From NCBI RefSeq assembly GCF_017377655.1, contig NZ_JAFREL010000071.1:6006-34816 (forward strand): a stretch of DNA of 28,811 nt. The letters run 5' to 3'. A program made the position numbers and the translations under genes. The stretch comes from Candidatus Enterococcus ferrettii (GTDB lineage: Bacteria; Bacillota; Bacilli; Lactobacillales; Enterococcaceae). Below, piece by piece: positions 22,641 through 28,811 of the stretch. The notes under the pieces are model-generated. The model was not told the DNA's origin, did no database searches, and saw only the letters and a list, made by a program, of their open reading frames with translations. How positions within the stretch are numbered: the stretch's first letter is position 1; each line of letters begins with the position of its first letter.

Positions 22641-23270
22641 TCATTTTTGAATCACTTGAAACCAATCTACCAGCTTCTCATTCATGGCCACGATATCAGC
22701 GTAAAACATGTTGCCGCCATCACTATATAAGTAGCCGCCATTGTATAAAAGGGACTGTAATTTTACGTAACGGTATTGATTTTGAGTACTGTTTCCTAGC
22801 CCTGGCGAGAGAACATCCCGCGAGTATTGCTCCGCCAGTTCAACTGAATTCTCACCACCATTATTTTTCACGTAATCAATGTATTGAAAACCATAATTAT
22901 AAGCCTGGATAGCCGTCGACAAATCACATCCAGCTTGTTGAGCAAGTTGGTAGCTTTCGGCAAAATGCTCTACTCCATATTCAATACTTTCCTGCTGGGA
23001 AGTAATTTGACCGCGACTTCCATAGGCACTTTCCGAGCTTTGCATTAGATCTGTGCCAATTCCTTTTGATTCTGTATACATAATACCCAGAATGGTATTT
23101 GTGAACTCCTGTACCCCATGTTCTTGAGCAATGATTTCCACTTCATCTCGGTACTCATTAACATTTTTAGTGAATTGATAGGTACGATAGCCAATAAAAA
23201 GGCCTAGCAAAAGAGCAACTAATACGAGTATGCTTATAGTATATTTCAAAATTTTTCTAAAAAATTTCAT
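22641..23270 (-). CDS. Membrane-anchored lysozyme-family protein (PvaA-like)
   Basis: The 209-residue protein has an N-terminal membrane anchor (about 8-28) and an extracellular lysozyme-like domain (about 40-205). The motif ILGIMYTESKG gives the likely catalytic Glu67, followed by a typical DLMQSSES and later AIQAYNYGFQYIDYV. This family (Lysozyme_like, as in pneumococcal PvaA and the N-terminal domain of CwlT) is predicted to cleave peptidoglycan as a muramidase or lytic transglycosylase. The start at ATG 23270 has only a weak ribosome site. It is divergent from the hydrolase-mprF operon and monocistronic. Confidence 0.88.
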   Translation of the reverse strand: MKFFRKILKYTISILVLVALLLGLFIGYRTYQFTKNVNEYRDEVEIIAQEHGVQEFTNTILGIMYTESKGIGTDLMQSSESAYGSRGQITSQQESIEYGVEHFAESYQLAQQAGCDLSTAIQAYNYGFQYIDYVKNNGGENSVELAEQYSRDVLSPGLGNSTQNQYRYVKLQSLLYNGGYLYSDGGNMFYADIVAMNEKLVDWFQVIQK

Positions 23271-23407
23271 TTGATTTCATCCAAACTATTTTCATCATTT
23301 CCTTTATATTACAAGATGTAAATCAACTTTTGGAAGAGAATCACAAGCATTTTACATTTCTTTAATCATTCGTAAAAAAGCGTTAATTTTCGACAACATT
23401 CTAATTG

Positions 23408-23437
23408 TTGTTCAACTTGATTGAAAATCGGTATACT
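23408..23437 (+). promoter_or_regulatory. Promoter of the hydrolase-mprF operon
   Basis: TTGTTC (23408-23413), an 18-base spacer and TATACT (23432-23437), 20 bases before the TTG start at 23457. Moderate match to the consensus. Confidence 0.5.
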
Positions 23438-23456
23438 GATAGAAGTAGGTGATGAT

Positions 23457-24185
23457 TTGAAGAGCGAAAAGAAAACTGCGAGTATGCCCGACGGCTCGCA
23501 AATTTATTACGAAACATATGGAAATGGTCCAGCCCTCTTCCTGTTGCACGGAAACGGCGGAAGTGGTCGCTATTTCTCTAAACAGATTAACAGCTTCTGT
23601 AAACACTTCGAGGTGTTCGTTGTTGATAGCCGAGGACATGGTCGTTCTACTAATATGCGACCTGAAATTAACTTCCAGTTAATGGCGGAAGACTTGCATC
23701 ATATTATGGATTTGGAACAAATTGAAAAGGCTGATTTATTAGGCTTTAGCGATGGTGCTAATTTAGCGATGGTCTTTGCTTCCATGTATCCTGATCGGAT
23801 TAACCACCTGATTCTTAACGCTGGAAATACTTTCCCTAGCGGCATTCGACTGCTGCCTCATCTGGCAAGTTATATTCAATATAGCATTGTCTGGTTGGGA
23901 TCTTTTGTGGATAAGGGTATGCGAAACTTTCTACCTATTTTGCGGCTGCTGTTCCGTGAAATCGGCTTATCTACTGAAGATTTAGAAAAAATTAAGGCGC
24001 CAACTTTAGTTATTGTTGGCAAGCATGACGTGGTAAAGACGCAGCATTCGATGTATATTGCCCGGTCAATTCCTAACGCTAGTTTTGCGATTGTCTCAGG
24101 CCAAGGACACATGTTTGCTCGCAGAAACCCCAAACGCTTCAATCAAGAGGTGTTAGAATTTTTATTGGAAGAGCGGAGTGATTAA
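23457..24185 (+). CDS. Alpha/beta hydrolase, AhyD-like
   Basis: The start is placed at TTG 23457, seven bases after AGG of AGGTGAT; an upstream in-frame TTG at 23421 lies inside the promoter. The 242-residue protein has the oxyanion-loop LLHGNGGSG motif, the nucleophile elbow GFSDG (Ser98), and likely Asp191 (GKHD) and His218 (GQGHMF), a complete catalytic triad. The next gene, mprF, starts directly after its stop codon. An alpha/beta hydrolase named AhyD that removes amino acids from aminoacyl-phosphatidylglycerol is known from Enterococcus faecium, so this is the likely role. That role is inferred from context; other esterase activity cannot be ruled out. Confidence 0.82.
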   Translation: MKSEKKTASMPDGSQIYYETYGNGPALFLLHGNGGSGRYFSKQINSFCKHFEVFVVDSRGHGRSTNMRPEINFQLMAEDLHHIMDLEQIEKADLLGFSDGANLAMVFASMYPDRINHLILNAGNTFPSGIRLLPHLASYIQYSIVWLGSFVDKGMRNFLPILRLLFREIGLSTEDLEKIKAPTLVIVGKHDVVKTQHSMYIARSIPNASFAIVSGQGHMFARRNPKRFNQEVLEFLLEERSD

Positions 24186-26762
24186 GTGAAAAGTATCATG
24201 AACTGGTTTCAAACCCATGCAAAAAAATTGAAAACAATTTTTCTGATTTCAGTTATTGTGATCGTTGGCGTCGAACTAGGTAACATTGGAAAAACTATTT
24301 CTTTTGATCAATTAGGAACCACCTTTAGCAACATTAGCAAGGGGAATATTGTCTTAATGGCAGTGATTTCCTTTATCTCAATTACCCCAATGTTTGGTTA
24401 TGACATTATTTTAAACAAATTATTGGGACAAAAGCCAAAGCTGAGTTATCTACTGGAAACCAGTTGGTTAATTAACACCTTAAACAACATTGCCGGCTTT
24501 GGCGGTTTCATCAGCGCTGGTCTGCGTTCAGAGTTTTACGGTAAGGATTCCTCCGGTAAAAAAGTTGTACAGGCTCTGTCAAAAATTTTAGTCTTTACCA
24601 TGTCTGGGTTATCCATTTTTGCCCTAATTTCCTTTTTTCTAGTTATTTTTGATCAGACCAATCAATACCTTAAACAGTATTGGATCTGGTTGATTGGCGG
24701 TGGTTTATATTTTCCAATCGTTTTTGGACTGAGTTTTTTTGGTAAAGGTGAATATCTAGGAGACTTGAAAAATAAAGAACGTTTCCAACTAGTGGGTACT
24801 TCCTTTCTAGAATGGACTGGGGTTTTAACTGCCTTTATAGCTACAGGATTACTGATGGGAATTCATATGAATGTCCTTCAGGTTATCCCTTTGTTTATTG
24901 CTGCTACTGTTATCGGTATTGCTTCTATGATTCCTGGCGAGTTAGGCAGCTTTGATTTGATGATGATTATTGGTTTATCCGCATTAGGTATTAATAGAGA
25001 AACAGTAATCGCATGGATTTTGCTTTATCGGTTATTCTATTACATTATCCCTTTCCTAATCGGAGTCGTTTTATTCATTAAAAATGTTGGCACTACCTTA
25101 AATGACCGTTATAATAATATTCCTATCGACTTATTAAAGGAACTCTCCCATAAGCTAGAGACATTTTTCTTGTATTTCACGGGAATTATGCTAGTTCTAT
25201 CTGCAACTATTCCAGAAGCTTTTATTCGCTTCCGTTTTCTACAGCATCTGAATCCGATTCGTTCGCGAGTAATTGTAATCTTCCCAGCGATCTTATTAGG
25301 CTACCTGTTGATTATCGCAGGTCGGGCGGTTTCAGCTAGAGTAAAAAGAGCCTATTATCCTACGATTTTTTTGGTTATCTTGACTGGTTTGTATTCACTA
25401 CTAGCTGGTTTTCACATCTCTAGCGGCATCTTTTTAGTTTTACTGTTGCTATTCGTCATTTTTTCCAAAGGAGAGCTTTATCGTGAACAACTAGTGTATT
25501 CAGCGGAATGGCTAACAATTGATGGCATCATTGTTGGCGGCTTGACACTGTTGTATGTCATTATTGGCGTTTACAACAGTCCGACGATTCACCACCGCCA
25601 TCACTTGCCAGAATTTTTCTTATTTCCTAGTGAGCGTATTTGGATGACTGGTTTTATTGCTATTCTAATTGTTTCGGTTATGGTACTGCTGTTTGTCCGC
25701 TTTCTAAAGGGGAAACGAGTAAAGATCGGCGAAGTCTTAGACGAGGACCGAGTACAAGCAATTTTGACGACTTATGGTGGCAATCCAGATAGCCAATTGG
25801 TTTTCTTAAAAGACAAAGAAGTTTATATCTACAATGACGGTGAAGCAGACACTGTCTACTTCCAGCTAGCTACCTTTAACAATAAACTTTTGGTAATGGG
25901 TGATCCTTCTGGTAAAAAAGAAGACTTTGAAGCTGCGACTGAAGAATTGATTCAAGCAGCTGATCAATACAACTATTTACCAGTCTTTTATGAAACCAGC
26001 GAAGAAATGGTTATGATCCTGCATGAATTCGGTTATGATTTTATTAAGTTTGGTGAGAAAGCTCATGTTTATTTACCAGATTTTAGCTTGAGCGGCAAGA
26101 AAATGAAGGGGCAACGCTCCAGCTTCAATAAAAACATTAAACAAGGTTACCACTTCGAAGTGCTGCAGCCGCCCTTTGATTCTGTTATAATGGGACAACT
26201 AAAAAAGATTTCTGACGAATGGCTGGATGGTCGTAAGGAAAAAGGGTTTTCTCTTGGCTTCTTTTCCGAGGATTACTTGCAACGAGCTCCTATTGCAGTG
26301 GTGAAGGATGCGGAAGAACAAATTGTGGCTTTTGCTAATTTTATGCCAACTTATACAAAAGAAATTGGTACAATTGATTTAATGCGTCACAGCCCTTCTC
26401 AAGCACCCAGCGGATCAATGGATTTCTTATTCATTAACTTGTTTGAATACATGCGTGATCAAGAAATTCAGTATTTTGATCTAGGAATGGCACCATTGGC
26501 CAATGTTGGAACGTCGCGTAAGAGCTTTATTCAAGAACGAATTGCTTATCTAGTTTACAACTTTGGCTCTCGTTTCTATTCCTTCGGCGGCTTAAAGGAA
26601 TATAAAGACAAATACGCCACCGAATGGGTACCGGAATATGTGCTTTATTCCCGCGATAGCTGGATTGGCTATGTCATGATTGCTCTTTTGGTTACAGACA
26701 ACGCCCCAATTCAGGCCCAAGCTCGTTATCATGGACTCAAACGTTTGATGCTAAGAGATTAA
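24186..26762 (+). CDS. mprF: Aminoacyl-phosphatidylglycerol synthase/flippase MprF
   Basis: The 858-residue protein has about 14 membrane helices in its first 510 residues, of which the first eight or so form the flippase region (with the conserved IASMIPGELGSFDLMMIIGL segment). The soluble C-terminal DUF2156 synthase domain (about 520-858) transfers Lys, Ala or Arg from aminoacyl-tRNA to phosphatidylglycerol; FDLGMAPLANVG is typical. The modified lipid lowers membrane negative charge and gives resistance to cationic peptides and daptomycin. The start is GTG 24186, right after the hydrolase stop, with GGAG upstream. Amino-acid specificity cannot be read from sequence here. Confidence 0.95.
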   Translation: MKSIMNWFQTHAKKLKTIFLISVIVIVGVELGNIGKTISFDQLGTTFSNISKGNIVLMAVISFISITPMFGYDIILNKLLGQKPKLSYLLETSWLINTLNNIAGFGGFISAGLRSEFYGKDSSGKKVVQALSKILVFTMSGLSIFALISFFLVIFDQTNQYLKQYWIWLIGGGLYFPIVFGLSFFGKGEYLGDLKNKERFQLVGTSFLEWTGVLTAFIATGLLMGIHMNVLQVIPLFIAATVIGIASMIPGELGSFDLMMIIGLSALGINRETVIAWILLYRLFYYIIPFLIGVVLFIKNVGTTLNDRYNNIPIDLLKELSHKLETFFLYFTGIMLVLSATIPEAFIRFRFLQHLNPIRSRVIVIFPAILLGYLLIIAGRAVSARVKRAYYPTIFLVILTGLYSLLAGFHISSGIFLVLLLLFVIFSKGELYREQLVYSAEWLTIDGIIVGGLTLLYVIIGVYNSPTIHHRHHLPEFFLFPSERIWMTGFIAILIVSVMVLLFVRFLKGKRVKIGEVLDEDRVQAILTTYGGNPDSQLVFLKDKEVYIYNDGEADTVYFQLATFNNKLLVMGDPSGKKEDFEAATEELIQAADQYNYLPVFYETSEEMVMILHEFGYDFIKFGEKAHVYLPDFSLSGKKMKGQRSSFNKNIKQGYHFEVLQPPFDSVIMGQLKKISDEWLDGRKEKGFSLGFFSEDYLQRAPIAVVKDAEEQIVAFANFMPTYTKEIGTIDLMRHSPSQAPSGSMDFLFINLFEYMRDQEIQYFDLGMAPLANVGTSRKSFIQERIAYLVYNFGSRFYSFGGLKEYKDKYATEWVPEYVLYSRDSWIGYVMIALLVTDNAPIQAQARYHGLKRLMLRD

Positions 26763-26779
26763 TTAAATGAGGTGGAAAC

Positions 26780-27232
26780 ATGAATTTATTCCTTCAACCA
26801 GTAAATGAAAAAAATTGGCGTCAAGTAGTTCAACTAGAAGTTCATTCTAAGCAAGTAAATTTCATTGAGAGTAATGCCCAATCATTATTGGAAGCGGCTT
26901 ATGACTATTCTCTGCACTGGCACCCTTTGGCCCTATATGATGAGGATACTTTAGTGGGCTTTGCGATGATTGGCGCGCTTCATGAAGAAAGTATGTGGCT
27001 GGATCGAATTATGATCGATCAGCAGTTTCAAGGAAAAAGTTATGGCAAGCATTTTATTCCCTTGCTACTAGAACATATGCAACAAACTTTTCCCGTTCGT
27101 CGAGTCTATCTAAGTGCTCATGAAGAAAATGAAAAGATCTTTGCTTATTATCAAAAGCTGGGATTTATTGATTCGAACGAACATGATCCAGCAAACGGCG
27201 AACGGATTATGTATTACAATTTTAAAAAATAA
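26780..27232 (+). CDS. GNAT-family N-acetyltransferase
   Basis: The 150-residue protein starts at ATG 26780 with GAGGTGG upstream, 17 bases after mprF, so it is in the same operon. It shows the acetyl-CoA motif QGKSYGK (84-90) after the RIMIDQQF strand, and the C-terminal AYYQKLGF pattern. The shape resembles spermidine/spermine acetyltransferases of the BltD/PaiA type, but the substrate is not provable. Linkage to mprF and an efflux pump hints at a stress or drug-tolerance role. Confidence 0.82.
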   Translation: MNLFLQPVNEKNWRQVVQLEVHSKQVNFIESNAQSLLEAAYDYSLHWHPLALYDEDTLVGFAMIGALHEESMWLDRIMIDQQFQGKSYGKHFIPLLLEHMQQTFPVRRVYLSAHEENEKIFAYYQKLGFIDSNEHDPANGERIMYYNFKK

Positions 27233-27235
27233 ATA

Positions 27236-27264
27236 TTGCCTTTTAAAGCAAGAATTGCTAGAAT
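27236..27264 (+). promoter_or_regulatory. MATE gene promoter
   Basis: TTGCCT (27236-27241), exactly 17 bases, then TAGAAT (27259-27264). Both hexamers are good and the site follows the GNAT stop codon directly. Confidence 0.7.
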
Positions 27265-27270
27265 GAAGAA

Positions 27271-27376
27271 AATTAAACGGACACTTAAGCAAAATCGCCG
27301 GGTTTTGTTTGGAGTAGTTGACTATCCCATAGGCCAATGGAGGATAGCAGCTGCTCTTTTTTTTGGAGGTTAAAAA
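27271..27376 (+). promoter_or_regulatory. Leader RNA of the MATE gene, putative attenuator
   Basis: Between the promoter and the MATE start lie a first hairpin (27287-27310: AAGCAAAA with TTTTGTTT, GC-rich loop) and a strong terminator (27312-27364). The RNA does not match any riboswitch class I can recall. A 36-codon frame (27263-27373) spans it and ends 3 bases before the MATE start codon. Confidence 0.6.
27312..27364 (+). terminator. Intrinsic terminator touching the MATE ribosome site
   Basis: Fifteen base pairs with one bulge (GAGTAGTTG/CAGCTGCTC with two G-T pairs, then CTATCC/GGATAG) are followed by eight T. GGAGG of the MATE ribosome site starts at the very next base (27365). It may terminate the mprF operon or act as an attenuator for the pump. 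Confidence 0.85.
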
Positions 27377-28672
27377 ATGAAAGAAATCAAGGGTTATGTC
27401 ACACGGAGTGTTTTTAGTACATTAGGCTTATCGTTGTACATTTTAGCAGATACTTTCTTTATTGCGAATGGAGTTGGGGTAATGGGCTTAGCAGCCTTGA
27501 ATATTGCCCTGCCACTATTCAATCTGTTAAGTGGTTTAGGGTTGCTTTTAGGCATGGGCGGTGCTACTCTTTTTTCTTTGAACAAAGAGAAAAGCAATTA
27601 CTTTTCTCAGTTAATAGTAGCCGGAACAGTTATTGGTTTGTTTTTCACGGTACTTGGCATCTTTTTTGCTCATCCTATTGCTGGATTATTAGGCGCTAGC
27701 ACGGATACCATCGCATATACAACTACCTATATGCGATTTATTATGATCATGGGTCCCTTCTTTATTTTAAACAATCTATGCTTGGCATTTATTCGAAATG
27801 ACCAGAATCCACAATTAGCAATGAAGGCCATGATAAGCTCCAGTATATTTAATATTATTTTTGACTATGTATTTGTGTTCATCTTCCATATGGGAATGTC
27901 TGGGGCCGCCCTAGCAACAGTTTTATCTCCAGTGGTAAGCTTGTTGATTTTAAGCACTCACAGACGCTTTTCAAAACGTAAGATTTCCTTCGATTGGACC
28001 ATTCCGCAGCTTGGAACGGTCTGGAAAAGTACGCAGCTGGGGCTGTCATCCTTTTTGGCCGAAATGAGTACTGGGGTTAGTATTTTAGTTTTCAACCAAG
28101 TCCTTCTATCATTAAGCGGAGATATTGCAGTAGCAGCTTATGGCGTTTTAGCTAATGTATTGATCGTTGGTTTATCTCTTTTCACTGGGGTAGCTCAAGG
28201 TATTCAGCCGCTAGTTAGCAAGGCAGCCAGCATAAAAGATGACAAGAAAATTCAGCAAATTTTGCGTTACGGATTGAAGGTTAGTGCTAGCCTTGCAATC
28301 GTTTTGTATATTGTACTTTTCTTTCTCAAATATCCAATTATTCAAGTCTTTAATCGCGACAATAATCAGTTTTTAACCGAGATTGCTGCTTTCGGCATTC
28401 CGATCTTCTTTCTATCGTTGTTTGCCTCCAGCTTCAATGTGGTCTTTAGTATTTTCTTTTCTGCTGTTGGACAGGCAAAGCAAGCTTTCATGCTAGCCTT
28501 GGCTCGGGGATATTTCCTGCTGATTCCGCTTGTAATTTTATTGGCTCAAAGCTTTAATTTACTGGGTGTTTGGATTAGTTTACCATTAACAGAACTGATT
28601 ACATTGAGCATGTCCTTCTTCTTTCTGCGACAATACTGGCAGCTGCACATCAAAAAAAGTGATCCGATTTAA
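27377..28672 (+). CDS. MATE-family multidrug efflux transporter
   Basis: The 431-residue protein has about 12 membrane helices in two similar halves. Family features include the first helix with LADTFFIANGVGVMGLAALNI, the conserved GMGGATLFS segment and, in the second half, GVAQGIQPLVS. It is of MepA/DinF-like size and should export cationic drugs or other toxic compounds using a sodium or proton gradient. The start ATG 27377 has GGAGG seven bases upstream. The leader with a terminator suggests inducible expression. The substrate cannot be predicted. Confidence 0.92.
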   Translation: MKEIKGYVTRSVFSTLGLSLYILADTFFIANGVGVMGLAALNIALPLFNLLSGLGLLLGMGGATLFSLNKEKSNYFSQLIVAGTVIGLFFTVLGIFFAHPIAGLLGASTDTIAYTTTYMRFIMIMGPFFILNNLCLAFIRNDQNPQLAMKAMISSSIFNIIFDYVFVFIFHMGMSGAALATVLSPVVSLLILSTHRRFSKRKISFDWTIPQLGTVWKSTQLGLSSFLAEMSTGVSILVFNQVLLSLSGDIAVAAYGVLANVLIVGLSLFTGVAQGIQPLVSKAASIKDDKKIQQILRYGLKVSASLAIVLYIVLFFLKYPIIQVFNRDNNQFLTEIAAFGIPIFFLSLFASSFNVVFSIFFSAVGQAKQAFMLALARGYFLLIPLVILLAQSFNLLGVWISLPLTELITLSMSFFFLRQYWQLHIKKSDPI

Positions 28673-28684
28673 TTTCGGATCACT
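28659..28684. terminator. Hairpin at the end of the MATE gene
   Basis: A perfect 10-base stem (AGTGATCCGA with TCGGATCACT) with a 6-base loop spans the MATE stop codon. The T-run (TTTTTTT) is on the minus strand, so it works best for transcription coming from the right. Confidence 0.65.
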
Positions 28685-28694
28685 CAGACTGTAG

Positions 28695-28731
28695 ACAAAT
28701 AGGAATCAGGAGCTTCCTGATTCCTATTTGT
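28695..28731. repeat. Perfect 17-bp inverted repeat
   Basis: ACAAATAGGAATCAGGA and its exact complement are separated by only three bases (GCT). There is no T-tract on either side. It may be part of a MATE terminator or a mobile or repeat element. Confidence 0.8.
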
Positions 28732-28757
28732 GTTACCTCCGAAAAAATATGAACAAA

Positions 28758-28781
28758 AAAATAGAAGGCTCCCGCCTTTCT
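28758..28781 (-). terminator. Possible terminator of a minus-strand gene to the right
   Basis: GAAGGC and GCCTTT form a short hairpin with a TCCC loop, followed by TTTTTTT on the minus strand. It suggests a minus-strand gene or RNA ending just beyond the right edge. Confidence 0.55.
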
Positions 28782-28811
28782 CCACAGCCAAGTGGCCAAT
28801 TTCTTCAAATT

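Noticed and set aside
27271..27376. Known riboswitch (guanidine, ZTP, preQ1, THF, manganese) before the MATE gene
   Set aside because: None of the conserved blocks I remember for these classes is present; left as an unassigned leader.
1..28811. CRISPR array, rRNA or tRNA genes, insertion sequence
   Set aside because: No regularly spaced repeats, no cloverleaf or rRNA sequence and no transposase were seen on either strand.

Overview
The window is low-GC Gram-positive chromosome of the Lactobacillales type, most likely Enterococcus. Support for this comes from AGGAGG-type ribosome sites, frequent TTG and GTG starts, TTGaca/TATAAT promoters, and a gene order that partly matches Bacillus subtilis and enterococci (hup, der, a four-S1-domain RpsA, cmk, a LysM membrane protein, recQ, a YpbB-like protein, fer; ribT-scpA-scpB-rluB; xerD-fur; dnaG-rpoD). 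The species is inferred and cannot be fixed without a search.

Positions 1-4165 are the lysogeny end of a prophage or related integrative element, continuing to the left of the window. On the minus strand it has a Cro-like regulator, a small DUF771-like protein, a Rha/ORF6C regulator and three very small genes. Divergently, on the plus strand, it has a CI-like repressor, an ImmA-type metallopeptidase and a tyrosine integrase. The switch region between the two arms carries two facing promoters and a family of operator-like palindromes. The integrase abuts the 3' end and terminator of hup, so the host junction lies around 4136-4232.

Positions 4186-22499 are mostly housekeeping genes on the minus strand, listed here right to left as transcribed: dnaG-rpoD, a zinc-ribbon membrane protein of unknown role, cvfB, fur, xerD-ribT-scpA-scpB-rluB (tightly packed), ribU under an FMN riboswitch with its terminator, then (past the plus-strand ferredoxin gene) ypbB-like and recQ, the LysM protein, cmk, rpsA, der and hup. 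Intrinsic terminators can be seen after most units. The fur promoter carries an exact copy of the PerR-box consensus over its -10 hexamer.

Positions 22641-28672 form a cell-envelope and stress section: a membrane-anchored lysozyme-family protein (minus), then on the plus strand an alpha/beta hydrolase directly followed by mprF, a GNAT acetyltransferase and a MATE efflux pump. The hydrolase-mprF pair suggests synthesis and turnover of aminoacyl-phosphatidylglycerol in one operon. The MATE gene has its own promoter followed by a strong intrinsic terminator whose T-tract touches its ribosome site, which is an attenuator or riboswitch layout of a class I do not recognise. A 36-codon reading frame runs through that leader.

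Nothing here is plainly an unknown multi-gene system. The best leads are regulatory: the MATE leader, the dnaG leader hairpin, the fur boxes and the phage operator set.
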